Origin: SLHU01 sp009929975
GTDB lineage: Bacteria; Bacillota; Clostridia; Saccharofermentanales; UBA5734
Assembly: GCA_040776905.1 (NCBI GenBank)
Contig: JAXGZQ010000002.1
Location: 496,001-560,000, forward strand
Reading direction: 5' to 3'
DNA: 64,000 bases
This document shows, one piece after another, positions 17,017 through 24,941 of this stretch. Below the pieces are notes generated by a model. It had not been told where the DNA came from and ran no database searches. It was given only the letters and a program-made list of their open reading frames with translations. The first letter of the stretch is position 1; every line of letters begins with the position of its first letter. Made by a program: the position numbers and the translations under genes.

Positions 17017-18369
17017 ATGAAAGTATGTAAATTCGGCGGTTCATCGCTGGCCAACGCGGAACAGATCAAGAAAGTCTGTGACATCATGCTCAGCGATCCA
17101 TCACGCAGGATACTCATTGTATCCGCACCGGGAAAACGTTCCCGTGAAGATATCAAGGTCACTGATCTGCTGATTACGCTGGCGAACGCGATTGTCAGCG
17201 GCTATGATGGCCGGCACGAACTGAAAGCCGTCGTCCAGCGGTTTGCGGATATCGCGGCGGAGCTCGAACTGAGTCCACAGATCATCCGTGAGATCGAAGG
17301 CGATCTGAGTCAGCGGATCAAACAGGATCATGCCAGGACCACACGCTTTCTCGATTCAATCAAGGCTGCCGGTGAAGATTACTGCGCCCGGCTGGTCGCC
17401 GACTATCTGTGTACCCTCGGACATTCGGCGGAATATGTCCATCCTGGTGAAGCCGGAATGCGGGTGACGGCCGAATACGGCAATGCCCAGCTGCTGCCGG
17501 ACTCCTATGCCCGGCTGGCCCGGCTTCGTGAGAAAACGTCTCTGCTTGTATTCCCTGGTTTTTTCGGCTACACGGAAGATAATCATGTCGCCACCTTTTC
17601 CCGCGGCGGATCAGATATAACCGGTTCGATACTGGCCGCAGCGCTTGAAGCACAAGTCTATGAGAATTGGACGGATGTTGATTCGGTATATGCCGTCAAC
17701 CCGACACTGGTGCAAAATCCCCATCCGATCTATGAAATCACTTATGATGAGATGCGGGAGCTCGCCTATGCCGGATTTTCCGTACTGCACGATGAGGCAC
17801 TGGCACCGGCCTATCGCAAGGGCATTCCGGTCCATATCCGCAATACCAACAATCCGGCCGCCAGAGGCACATTGATTGTGCGCAGCCGGGTCAATTTTGA
17901 AGGTGTCGTCACCGGTATTGCCGGCGCTAAAGGCTTCTGCACACTCAACATGAGCAAATATCTGATGAACCGGGAAATCGGCTTCGCGCTGCAGGTCCTG
18001 AAAATCCTCGCCGATGAACATATCCCGATCGAGCATATGCCTTCCGGGATTGATTCTCTGTCCATTGTCATGCGGGAGGCTGTTTTCACCCCGGACAAGG
18101 AGAAAAATGTTACGGCCCGGCTGATCAATGAACTCGGCATTGAAAAGATTGCCGTCGACCGGAATCTGTCGATCGTCATGATTGTCGGCGAAGCAATGGC
18201 CAGGACCGTTGGTGTGACAGCCCGTGCGGCGACCGCTCTGAGCAAGGCCGGCGTCAACCTCGAACTGATCAATCAGGGCTCGTCGGAAATCAGTGTCATG
18301 TTCGGAGTCCGTGATGAATACTGCAACTACGCGGTCAAGGAGCTTTACAAGGAATTTTTCATGCGCTGA
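17017..18369 (+). CDS. lysC: Aspartate kinase
   Basis: Phosphorylates aspartate, the entry step to lysine, threonine, methionine and diaminopimelate. The 450-aa protein starts with the signature KFGGSSLANAEQIKK and has the substrate-binding FSRGGSDITGSILA, a WTDVDSVYAVNP segment and two C-terminal ACT domains (residues about 310-380 and 385-450, with MIVGEAMARTVGVTARAATA and INQGSSEISVMFGV). GAGGAGGG lies six bases before the ATG. It is monocistronic, with its own promoter and a terminator at 18397. Which amino acid inhibits it cannot be read from the sequence. Confidence 0.96.
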   Translation: MKVCKFGGSSLANAEQIKKVCDIMLSDPSRRILIVSAPGKRSREDIKVTDLLITLANAIVSGYDGRHELKAVVQRFADIAAELELSPQIIREIEGDLSQRIKQDHARTTRFLDSIKAAGEDYCARLVADYLCTLGHSAEYVHPGEAGMRVTAEYGNAQLLPDSYARLARLREKTSLLVFPGFFGYTEDNHVATFSRGGSDITGSILAAALEAQVYENWTDVDSVYAVNPTLVQNPHPIYEITYDEMRELAYAGFSVLHDEALAPAYRKGIPVHIRNTNNPAARGTLIVRSRVNFEGVVTGIAGAKGFCTLNMSKYLMNREIGFALQVLKILADEHIPIEHMPSGIDSLSIVMREAVFTPDKEKNVTARLINELGIEKIAVDRNLSIVMIVGEAMARTVGVTARAATALSKAGVNLELINQGSSEISVMFGVRDEYCNYAVKELYKEFFMR

Positions 18370-18396
18370 TCGTCACACATGGCTCATCGGCGCAAC

Positions 18397-18432
18397 AAAA
18401 CCGGTCCACTGATCAAGGTCAGGGCCGGTTTT
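18397..18432 (+). terminator. Terminator of lysC, shared with the end of a convergent gene
   Basis: AAAACCGG (18397-18404) pairs with CCGGTTTT (18425-18432), with extra pairing inside. The 3' arm lies within the last codons of the minus-strand gene that ends at 18419, so the hairpin is part of both units and could also act in the other direction. Confidence 0.6.
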
Positions 18433-20284
18433 CCGCGTCATAGACCTCGGCGGCGTCAAACAGCCGGTCCAGTTCATACGACGCGCTGTTGCGCAGCGTA
18501 AAGCCATTGATCGGCGTTTTATCAACATAATAATAATCCTGGCCCACATAGAAATACGCCCGTGTCCCCTGCCCGGCAAAGAGGATGAATCCCTGCTCAC
18601 GCAGCCATTCGGCCCGTTCGTCAGAGCCCTGGATAAACGCGCCGTTCGGATAGTTGAGCATGGAGACCGGGCCGGTCAGCGAACCGACCTGATCAAGCCA
18701 TTTCCCGGTATCATCGGTAATCCGTTCCATCGGGTGCTGGCTGGCATTGATATATCCATAGGTTGATGAGGCGAACTGCCAACCGGTTGAGCGCAGGCGA
18801 TCGATGATCGCGGCGGCCTCATCGCGCGCGGCTGCCATATCAGAGGCGGTCAGTTCCAAAGCGGCATGACCGTTTTCCAAAAGCGCGGTGTTGCGGTCGG
18901 ACAGCTGATTTGGATCAGTCACTTTGCCGAAAATACCTTCATAGCCTGTCAGCGAGATCGTTCCTTTCGCTCCATTGAGCGAAAAGTCCGGGTGCTCACG
19001 GACAAACTGATCGAGCAGACCGATCATCTCACCGTTGCGGTCGACCACCATATTGCCCTGTTCATCCGGATAGACGGCACAGACGTCACCTTCCTGATTG
19101 AGGACCAGATCCCAGGCATTGCCCGTTTCCCGGCGGCTGGCATAGTAGTTGAGGGCGTCAATGACCAGAACAATCGGCTTTTTGCCGGGAGGCAGCATCA
19201 GCGGCTGCAGATGACGCTCCTGGTCGTACAGAAGATCTGAATCAATCAGGATGAAATCATTCTCATAAAGCTGCGCAATCATACGGCTGAACTCGGTCGC
19301 TGTGATCATCGCGTCGTTGGCCGTCGCGGCATAGCCATCGCCGTCAAACGCGATGTCCGGACGGATTATCAAGGGCCGGACACTGATGAACTCGACCGGC
19401 CCCTGCCAGGGATTGAGAACAGCGGGCAGATAGTCCCGGGTCTCCAGCAAAGCCTGCTCAATCGCCTGGTCCGCGGCAAAGACTTCACGCAGACGCAGCA
19501 AAGCCTGTTCAGCCGTCTGATATCGTCCGCCCTCCATCAGAGCTTTCGCGTCATCCATAAGCGGCTGATACATCTCATCGCGGCAGTCATCAATATATAG
19601 CTGCGTCTGCTCATGGACGAACCCGGCCCATTCAGGATTGGCGACGATGTCATGGTAGATCGCCCAGGCCGTCCAGAAATCCTGATTCTGCTGGGCCTGT
19701 TTTGCCTTGGACACCATCGGGGCCGCTTCCGTCATCTGTGGCAGCTGATCCGGCAGAGTTCCCACGGCCGTTTCCAGATTCGGCAGGCCGGCCAGCTGGC
19801 TGAAAGCCCGCTGCAGGACTGGTCGGCTGATATCGGAGGTCAGGTAGCGCGAGGCCATGTCGCGCAGACCGGCGACCAGATGAACGGCCGTCACCTCACC
19901 CATCATTTCCGCGAACTGCAGATCATCGCTGCTCAGGGATTGGCCAGCGAGCATTTTGTTTTGAATCAGATCGATCCGCTGCATCGTCAGAGATTCGATT
20001 TCAACCATGATGTCGCGGTAGCGTTCACCAAACCGTTCGATCGGTCCCGGTGTCAGAGCTTTTTCCTGGGCATTGCGATACTTTTGAACCGCCGTCTCAA
20101 AGTCCCCCTGGTCAAGCGCGGCACGGTAATCACTGACATACTGGTCAAAACGCCGTTCCTGAACCAGAAACCAGCCGCCAACCAGCAGCCCGGCCATCAG
20201 AACCAGAATCAGGAGTGTCGTCAACAAACGCCGCAGCCAGCGGTGGCGTGGCTGATCATCATTGATGTACAGGTCTTTTGCCAT
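18419..20284 (-). CDS. Membrane-anchored polysaccharide-deacetylase-like protein, apparently lacking metal ligands
   Basis: A 621-aa protein with a short charged N-terminus, one membrane helix (residues about 20-42), a helical TPR-like region (about 50-275) and an extracytoplasmic C-terminal domain (about 290-610). That domain resembles clostridial NodB-type deacetylase proteins: DEFS-like entry (TATEFSRMIAQLYENDFILI), PIVLVIDALNYY, GAKGTISLTGYEGIFG and FASSTYGYIN. Where active relatives have a D-D pair and an H-x3-H pair, this protein reads VIDA and SSTYGY, so it may bind glycans without cutting. It starts three bases after parC, implying co-transcription with topoisomerase IV. Fold assignment is from motif memory; function is unknown. 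Confidence 0.65.
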   Translation of the reverse strand: MAKDLYINDDQPRHRWLRRLLTTLLILVLMAGLLVGGWFLVQERRFDQYVSDYRAALDQGDFETAVQKYRNAQEKALTPGPIERFGERYRDIMVEIESLTMQRIDLIQNKMLAGQSLSSDDLQFAEMMGEVTAVHLVAGLRDMASRYLTSDISRPVLQRAFSQLAGLPNLETAVGTLPDQLPQMTEAAPMVSKAKQAQQNQDFWTAWAIYHDIVANPEWAGFVHEQTQLYIDDCRDEMYQPLMDDAKALMEGGRYQTAEQALLRLREVFAADQAIEQALLETRDYLPAVLNPWQGPVEFISVRPLIIRPDIAFDGDGYAATANDAMITATEFSRMIAQLYENDFILIDSDLLYDQERHLQPLMLPPGKKPIVLVIDALNYYASRRETGNAWDLVLNQEGDVCAVYPDEQGNMVVDRNGEMIGLLDQFVREHPDFSLNGAKGTISLTGYEGIFGKVTDPNQLSDRNTALLENGHAALELTASDMAAARDEAAAIIDRLRSTGWQFASSTYGYINASQHPMERITDDTGKWLDQVGSLTGPVSMLNYPNGAFIQGSDERAEWLREQGFILFAGQGTRAYFYVGQDYYYVDKTPINGFTLRNSASYELDRLFDAAEVYDAENRP

Positions 20285-20287
20285 AAA

Positions 20288-22492
20288 TTACGTCTCCTCG
20301 AGTCCGATCTGCCGTTCAGCCAGATCGTCATCACGGATATAGCTGCCGACTGCTGGGATTTTTCGTTTGCGGTATCCTTTCCCATCAGCCAGCTCGCTGT
20401 CAGCCAGACGAACCAGACGGGCCATGCTGTCGCCCTTGCGAACAGTCATCACCTTGACCCCCTGATTGCTGCGGGTAGCCTTGAGCGGGACAAGCCGGCT
20501 GTCGAATACGAGGACCTTCCCGGCCTGGCTGGCCGCAAGAAACTCATCTTCCGCTTCCGGCGCGAGATAATGGATCGCGACCAGCGGAGAGACCGTATTA
20601 TACGCGTTGACCAGCCGTCGCCGGTTGGTTTTTGTCTGATACGCGTCAAGCGGCACTCGTGCGACTTTCCCGTTGGCAAAGCCAAACAGGAGCTGGCCGG
20701 CATAGTCGTCGTCTGTGATGTGGATGAAGACAATCAGTTCATCCTGCTCCAGTTCAAGAAGGTTGGGCGTGTACTCGCCGAGGTCGGAAGGTTTGTGGTC
20801 GGGAATGTCATGGGCCTTGATCTTGTAGACATTGCCACGATTGGAAAAGCAGAGTACATCAGATTTATTGTGGCCCTCCAGATCCTGCATGATCTGGTCA
20901 TCATCCTTGGTCTTGAGTTCTCCTGCACTGCGCAGCGAGGTCAGGGCCAGTTTTTTCAGATAGCCGTGCTCAGTCAGGAACAACCGCAGACGGAAATCAT
21001 CAATCATCTCGATTTCAGGCATCTGCTCAACATCCTCTTCATCAACAACCCGGCTGATCCGCGGCTGACCATATTTCTTGATCACCGCTTCGAGCTGGCT
21101 GATGATTGTGTCATCAATCCGTGACCGGTCAGAGAGAATGGCCTCCAGTTCGCTGATTTCATCAACCAGCCGTTCAATATCAGCCACCCGCTGCAGGATA
21201 TACTGACGGTTCAGTTGGCGCAGACGGATGTCCGCGATATAATCAGCCTGCAGCGCGTCAATCGAGAAGCCTTCCATCAGGTTCGGGATGACATCACTTT
21301 CCTTCTCGGTCTCACGGATAATGTGGATGGCTTTATCGATATCCAGCAGGATCGTTTCCAGACCGCGCAGCAGATGCAGGCGGTCCTGCTTCTGGCCCAA
21401 TTCATAGGAAAACTCCCGCTGCAGGCAGGAACGGCGCCAGACCAGCCATTCGGCCAGTATCCCGCGTACACCCAGCAGACGCGGATAACCGTTGATCAGG
21501 ACATTGAAATTGCAGGCGAAAGTTGACTGCAGCGAGGTGAAACGAAATAGTTTCTGGACCAGCGCGTCCGGATCGGTATTACGCTTATATTCAACGGTGA
21601 TCTTGAGACCGGACAGATCGGTCTCATCTCGAATATCATTGATCTCCTTGATTTTGCCCTGCCGTACCAGATTCGTGACATCATCGATGATCGCTTCCAC
21701 CGTTGTTGTATAGGGAATCTCAACGATCTCGACCAGGTTGTTCTTGCGGTCGATTTTGCAGATCCCGCGCACCTTGACGCTGCCACGTCCATTTTGATAG
21801 ATCTGATCCATCACCTTCTGTTCCCGGACAATTTCACCACCGGTTGTGAAATCAGGCGCCGGAATGTAATCGGCCAGATGGCAGGTCGCGTCGCGGATCA
21901 TCGCGATGGCCGCACGGCACACCTCGGTCAGATTAAAGGAGCAGATATTGCTGGCGATCCCGACGGCGATACCCTGATTGCTGTTGACCAGAATGGACGG
22001 GAAACTGGCCGGCAGCAGAGTTGGTTCCTGCATGGTCCCGTCATAGTTATCGATGAAATCGACACTGTCCCGGTCCAGGCCGCTGAATATTTCCTGGCAG
22101 ATCGCGTCGAGCCGCACTTCCGTATATCGGGCTGCCGCGTACTGCATATCACGTGAATACTGGCGGCCGAAATTACCTTTTGAATCGATGTACGGATGCA
22201 GCAACGCGCTGTTGCCTCGGGTCAGACGGACCAGCGTTTCATAAATCGCCTGGTCACCGTGCGGATTCAGCTTCATGGTCTGTCCGACCACATTGGCCGA
22301 CTTCGACCGGTGGCTGCCCATCAGGCCCATCTTGTACATCGTATAGAGTATTTTCCGGTGCGATGGCTTGAATCCATCGATCTCGGGAATCGCCCTGGAT
22401 ACGATGACACTCATCGCGTAGGGCATGAAGTTCTTTTCCAGTGTATCGGTAATCGGCTGCATCTGTACAACCGCTTTTTTCTTTTCTTGCAT
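20288..22492 (-). CDS. parC: Topoisomerase IV subunit A (GyrA/ParC family)
   Basis: DNA-cleaving subunit of a type IIA topoisomerase that unlinks daughter chromosomes. The 734-aa protein has the winged-helix domain with VVGQTMKLNPHGD, the active-site tyrosine in AAARYTEVRLD, the tower and coiled-coil part (residues about 330-480) and a shortened C-terminal beta-propeller region. The length is below that of GyrA (about 820), fitting ParC of the divergent clostridial type. It lies 14 bases after parE, with GAGGGGA before the ATG. Confidence 0.9.
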   Translation of the reverse strand: MQEKKKAVVQMQPITDTLEKNFMPYAMSVIVSRAIPEIDGFKPSHRKILYTMYKMGLMGSHRSKSANVVGQTMKLNPHGDQAIYETLVRLTRGNSALLHPYIDSKGNFGRQYSRDMQYAAARYTEVRLDAICQEIFSGLDRDSVDFIDNYDGTMQEPTLLPASFPSILVNSNQGIAVGIASNICSFNLTEVCRAAIAMIRDATCHLADYIPAPDFTTGGEIVREQKVMDQIYQNGRGSVKVRGICKIDRKNNLVEIVEIPYTTTVEAIIDDVTNLVRQGKIKEINDIRDETDLSGLKITVEYKRNTDPDALVQKLFRFTSLQSTFACNFNVLINGYPRLLGVRGILAEWLVWRRSCLQREFSYELGQKQDRLHLLRGLETILLDIDKAIHIIRETEKESDVIPNLMEGFSIDALQADYIADIRLRQLNRQYILQRVADIERLVDEISELEAILSDRSRIDDTIISQLEAVIKKYGQPRISRVVDEEDVEQMPEIEMIDDFRLRLFLTEHGYLKKLALTSLRSAGELKTKDDDQIMQDLEGHNKSDVLCFSNRGNVYKIKAHDIPDHKPSDLGEYTPNLLELEQDELIVFIHITDDDYAGQLLFGFANGKVARVPLDAYQTKTNRRRLVNAYNTVSPLVAIHYLAPEAEDEFLAASQAGKVLVFDSRLVPLKATRSNQGVKVMTVRKGDSMARLVRLADSELADGKGYRKRKIPAVGSYIRDDDLAERQIGLEET

Positions 22493-22506
22493 TGAATATC
22501 CCCTCT

Positions 22507-24492
22507 TCAGCCGACGTCAATCTGATCCAGGTATAGATGCCCGTTCTGTTCAATATGCGCTTTGCGTCCGGCCAGATTATCACCCAGAAGCAGATCGAAA
22601 ACATCGAGTGTCTCTTCCGGTTCATCGCACTGGATCTGAATCAGGCGGCGGGTTTCCGGATTCATCGTCGTCTCCCACATCATCTCCGGCTGATTCTCGC
22701 CCAGACCCTTGGAACGCTGCAACGTGCAGGAATCCGCTCCGAGCTCCAGCATCAGGCGGCTTTTCTCCTGTTCGTCATAAGCGAAATAGGTTTTCTCCTG
22801 GCGCCGTTTGCGCCATGTGATCTCATACAGGGGCGATTCGGCGATGAACACCTTGCCGTGATCAATCAGTGTCGGGGTCAGGCGATACAGCATCGCCAGG
22901 ATCATTGTCCTGATATGATAGCCATCGACGTCCGCGTCGGTACAGATGATGACCTTGTCCCAGCGCAGGTTGTTCAGATCAAAGGTGCTCAGGTCCTTGT
23001 TGTGCCGGCTGGTGATTTCCACGCCGCAGCCGAGGACTTTGAGCAGATCGGTCACGATCTCGCTTTTGAATATCGTTTCATAGTCGGCCTTCAGGCAGTT
23101 GAGAATCTTGCCGCGGACCGGCATGATGGCCTGAAATTCGGAGTCACGGCCCATTTTACACGATCCCAGCGCGGAATCGCCCTCAACAATGTATAATTCC
23201 CTGCGTGTTGTGTCCTTGGTGCGGCAGTCGACAAATTTCTTGACCCGGTTGATCATATCCACACTGCCCATCAGCTTCTTGCGGATATTGAGCCGCTGTC
23301 GTTCGGCACTTTCACGGCTGCGTTTATTGATCAGCATCTGTTCGATGACCCGGTCGGCTTCGGCCTTATTCTCAATGAACCAGATCTCCAGATGGCTGCG
23401 GATCAGGTCTGTGAGAAATGTCTGGATATAGCGGTTGTTGATCGACTTCTTGGTCTGGTTTTCATAACTTGTCTGTGTGGAAAATGAACTGGTTACAATG
23501 ATCAGGCTGTCCTGGATATCACCGAATGTCACTTTCGACTCATTATTCCGGTACTTGTCACGCTGGCGGATCTGACGGTCTATTTCATTGGTAAAGGCGC
23601 TGCGTACCGCCTTGTCAGGCGATCCACCATGCTCAAGCCAGCTCGAATTATGAAAATACTCCTGCCGGCTCATCTCATTATCGAAACAAAACGCGACCGA
23701 TGCCTTGACCTTGTAATCCGGTTTATCCGAACGGTCGCGGCCGCGGCCGCTTCCCTCGAACAGATAGGGCGTACTGATTGTGTTCTCATCGGCGAGTTCA
23801 CGAACATAACCGAGGATGCCGTCCGGATAGCAGAAGATCTCCTCATGATCGGTTTCCTCATCGCGCAGCTTGAACGTAATACCGGCATTGACGACCGCCT
23901 GCTGCTTCAACAGGGTTTGAAAATAATCGAGTGGAATGATGATATCCGTGAAGACATCGCGATCAGGCAGCCAGCGCTGAATCGTGCCGGTTTCCCTGCC
24001 GTTCCAAGGTTTTTTCTCCAGACCGCCGACATTATTGCCCTTTTCAAAATGCAGGTCATAACGACAGCCGTCACGCATGACTGAGACATCGAACCAGGCG
24101 GAAGCGTATTGCGTCGCGCAGGCACCCAGCCCGTTGAGACCGAGACTGTATTCATAAGAGTCGCCGGTCAGATTGTTGTACTTTCCTCCGGCGTAGAGTT
24201 CACAGTAAACCAGTTCCCAGTTGTAACGCTGTTCTTTTTCATTATAGTCAAGCGGAATTCCACGGCCGTTGTCCCGGACTTCCAATGATCCGTCCTTGTA
24301 TCGAATGACAACAATCTCCCGGCCGAACCCTTCGCGTGCTTCATCGATTGAATTGGACAGTATCTCAAAAAACGAATGCTGGCACCCCTCAAGATCATCA
24401 GATCCGAAAATAACGCCGGGGCGCAGGCGGACACGGTCCGCACCCTTCAAGGATGAAATGCTGAGGTTATCATATGATCGGTTTTTCGCCAT
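22507..24492 (-). CDS. parE: Topoisomerase IV subunit B (GyrB/ParE family)
   Basis: ATPase subunit of topoisomerase IV. The 661-aa protein has a GHKL ATP site (FFEILSNSIDEAREG and VRDNGRGIPLDY), the GLNGLGA segment, a transducer domain, the TOPRIM acidic motifs (VEGDSALG and CTDADVDGYHIRT) and the C-terminal QRSKGLGENQPEMMWETTM. The ATG at 24492 is preceded by GGGAGA. First gene of the parE-parC-deacetylase-like operon; tRNA-Arg is transcribed toward it and ends in a terminator at 24543-24572. That it is ParE rather than GyrB is inferred from pairing with a short ParC. Confidence 0.9.
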   Translation of the reverse strand: MAKNRSYDNLSISSLKGADRVRLRPGVIFGSDDLEGCQHSFFEILSNSIDEAREGFGREIVVIRYKDGSLEVRDNGRGIPLDYNEKEQRYNWELVYCELYAGGKYNNLTGDSYEYSLGLNGLGACATQYASAWFDVSVMRDGCRYDLHFEKGNNVGGLEKKPWNGRETGTIQRWLPDRDVFTDIIIPLDYFQTLLKQQAVVNAGITFKLRDEETDHEEIFCYPDGILGYVRELADENTISTPYLFEGSGRGRDRSDKPDYKVKASVAFCFDNEMSRQEYFHNSSWLEHGGSPDKAVRSAFTNEIDRQIRQRDKYRNNESKVTFGDIQDSLIIVTSSFSTQTSYENQTKKSINNRYIQTFLTDLIRSHLEIWFIENKAEADRVIEQMLINKRSRESAERQRLNIRKKLMGSVDMINRVKKFVDCRTKDTTRRELYIVEGDSALGSCKMGRDSEFQAIMPVRGKILNCLKADYETIFKSEIVTDLLKVLGCGVEITSRHNKDLSTFDLNNLRWDKVIICTDADVDGYHIRTMILAMLYRLTPTLIDHGKVFIAESPLYEITWRKRRQEKTYFAYDEQEKSRLMLELGADSCTLQRSKGLGENQPEMMWETTMNPETRRLIQIQCDEPEETLDVFDLLLGDNLAGRKAHIEQNGHLYLDQIDVG

Positions 24493-24542
24493 GCAAAGTC
24501 TCCCTGTTAATGATTTCCATTCCAATTTCCAATTATATCATA

Positions 24543-24572
24543 GAAAAAAACCGTTCGATATCGAACGGTTTT
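24543..24572 (-). terminator. Terminator of tRNA-Arg
   Basis: A near-perfect palindrome, AAAACCGTTCGA/TCGAACGGTTTT (24547-24558 and 24561-24572), followed on the reverse strand by TTTTTTTC. It begins at the last base of the encoded CCA. Confidence 0.9.
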
Positions 24573-24648
24573 GGCGAGCCTAGGAGGACTCGAACCTCCG
24601 ACCCACAGCTTAGAAGGCTGTTGCTCTATCCAACTGAGCTATAGACCC
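24572..24648 (-). tRNA. tRNA-Arg (anticodon TCT)
   Basis: Cloverleaf on the reverse strand: acceptor GGGTCTA with TAGGCTC (two wobble pairs), D-loop AGCTCAGTTGGATAGAGC, anticodon stem CAGCC with loop containing TCT, T-arm GGTTCGAGTCC and an encoded CCA. It reads AGA codons. Confidence 0.95.
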
Positions 24649-24662
24649 GTTTCGTCCGGATC

Positions 24663-24691
24663 ATTATACAGGATCCGGGCCAGTCTGGCAA
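24663..24691 (-). promoter_or_regulatory. Promoter of tRNA-Arg
   Basis: Reverse-strand TTGCCA (24686-24691), a 17-base spacer and TATAAT (24663-24668), with the tRNA 5' end 15 bases downstream of the -10 box. Confidence 0.8.
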
Positions 24692-24740
24692 TGAAATGGC
24701 GGCTTATCGCCGCCTTCCATCTACCTCTGACTGAGTCATC

Positions 24741-24814
24741 TGGAGCGGGTGATGGGAATCGAACCCACACAGTCAGCTTGGAAGGCTGAAGTTCTACCAT
24801 TGAACTACACCCGC
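24741..24814 (-). tRNA. tRNA-Gly (anticodon TCC)
   Basis: Reverse-strand cloverleaf starting GCGGGTG and closing CACCCGC before TCCA; anticodon stem CAGCC/GGCTG-type with TCC in the loop, T-arm GGGTTCGATTCCC, encoded CCA. It reads GGA codons. Confidence 0.95.
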
Positions 24815-24848
24815 GAATGATCAGACGCCACCGTCTGTCTGCCAAATG

Positions 24849-24877
24849 ATTTTACCTTATGCTTTTCTGTTTGTCCA
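24849..24877 (-). promoter_or_regulatory. Promoter of tRNA-Gly
   Basis: Reverse-strand TGGACA (24872-24877), a 17-base spacer and TAAAAT (24849-24854). Confidence 0.65.
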
Positions 24878-24897
24878 GTCTTATTCTCATGAACATA

Positions 24898-24906
24898 TGC
24901 TATAAT
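24898..24906 (+). promoter_or_regulatory. Extended -10 promoter of the methionine/folate gene pair
   Basis: TGCTATAAT (24898-24906) is an extended -10 element; no good -35 box lies 17 bases upstream. The leader before the ATG at 24942 is about 30 bases, too short for an S-box riboswitch. Confidence 0.6.
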
Positions 24907-24941
24907 AAAAATCATTTTTCAGCCGTTTCCGGAGGTAAGCC

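Noticed and set aside
19613..21124. A 503-codon open frame on the plus strand
   Set aside because: It lies wholly opposite the deacetylase-like and parC genes and crosses their junction; the translation has no domain pattern and there is no ribosome-binding site.
24691..24712. The GGCGGC/GCCGCC hairpin between the two tRNA genes as a terminator of tRNA-Gly
   Set aside because: The stem is good but only ATTTC follows, so I do not call it with confidence.
24907..24941. An S-box (SAM) riboswitch before the methionine/folate genes
   Set aside because: The leader is about 30 bases and has no stem-loop.
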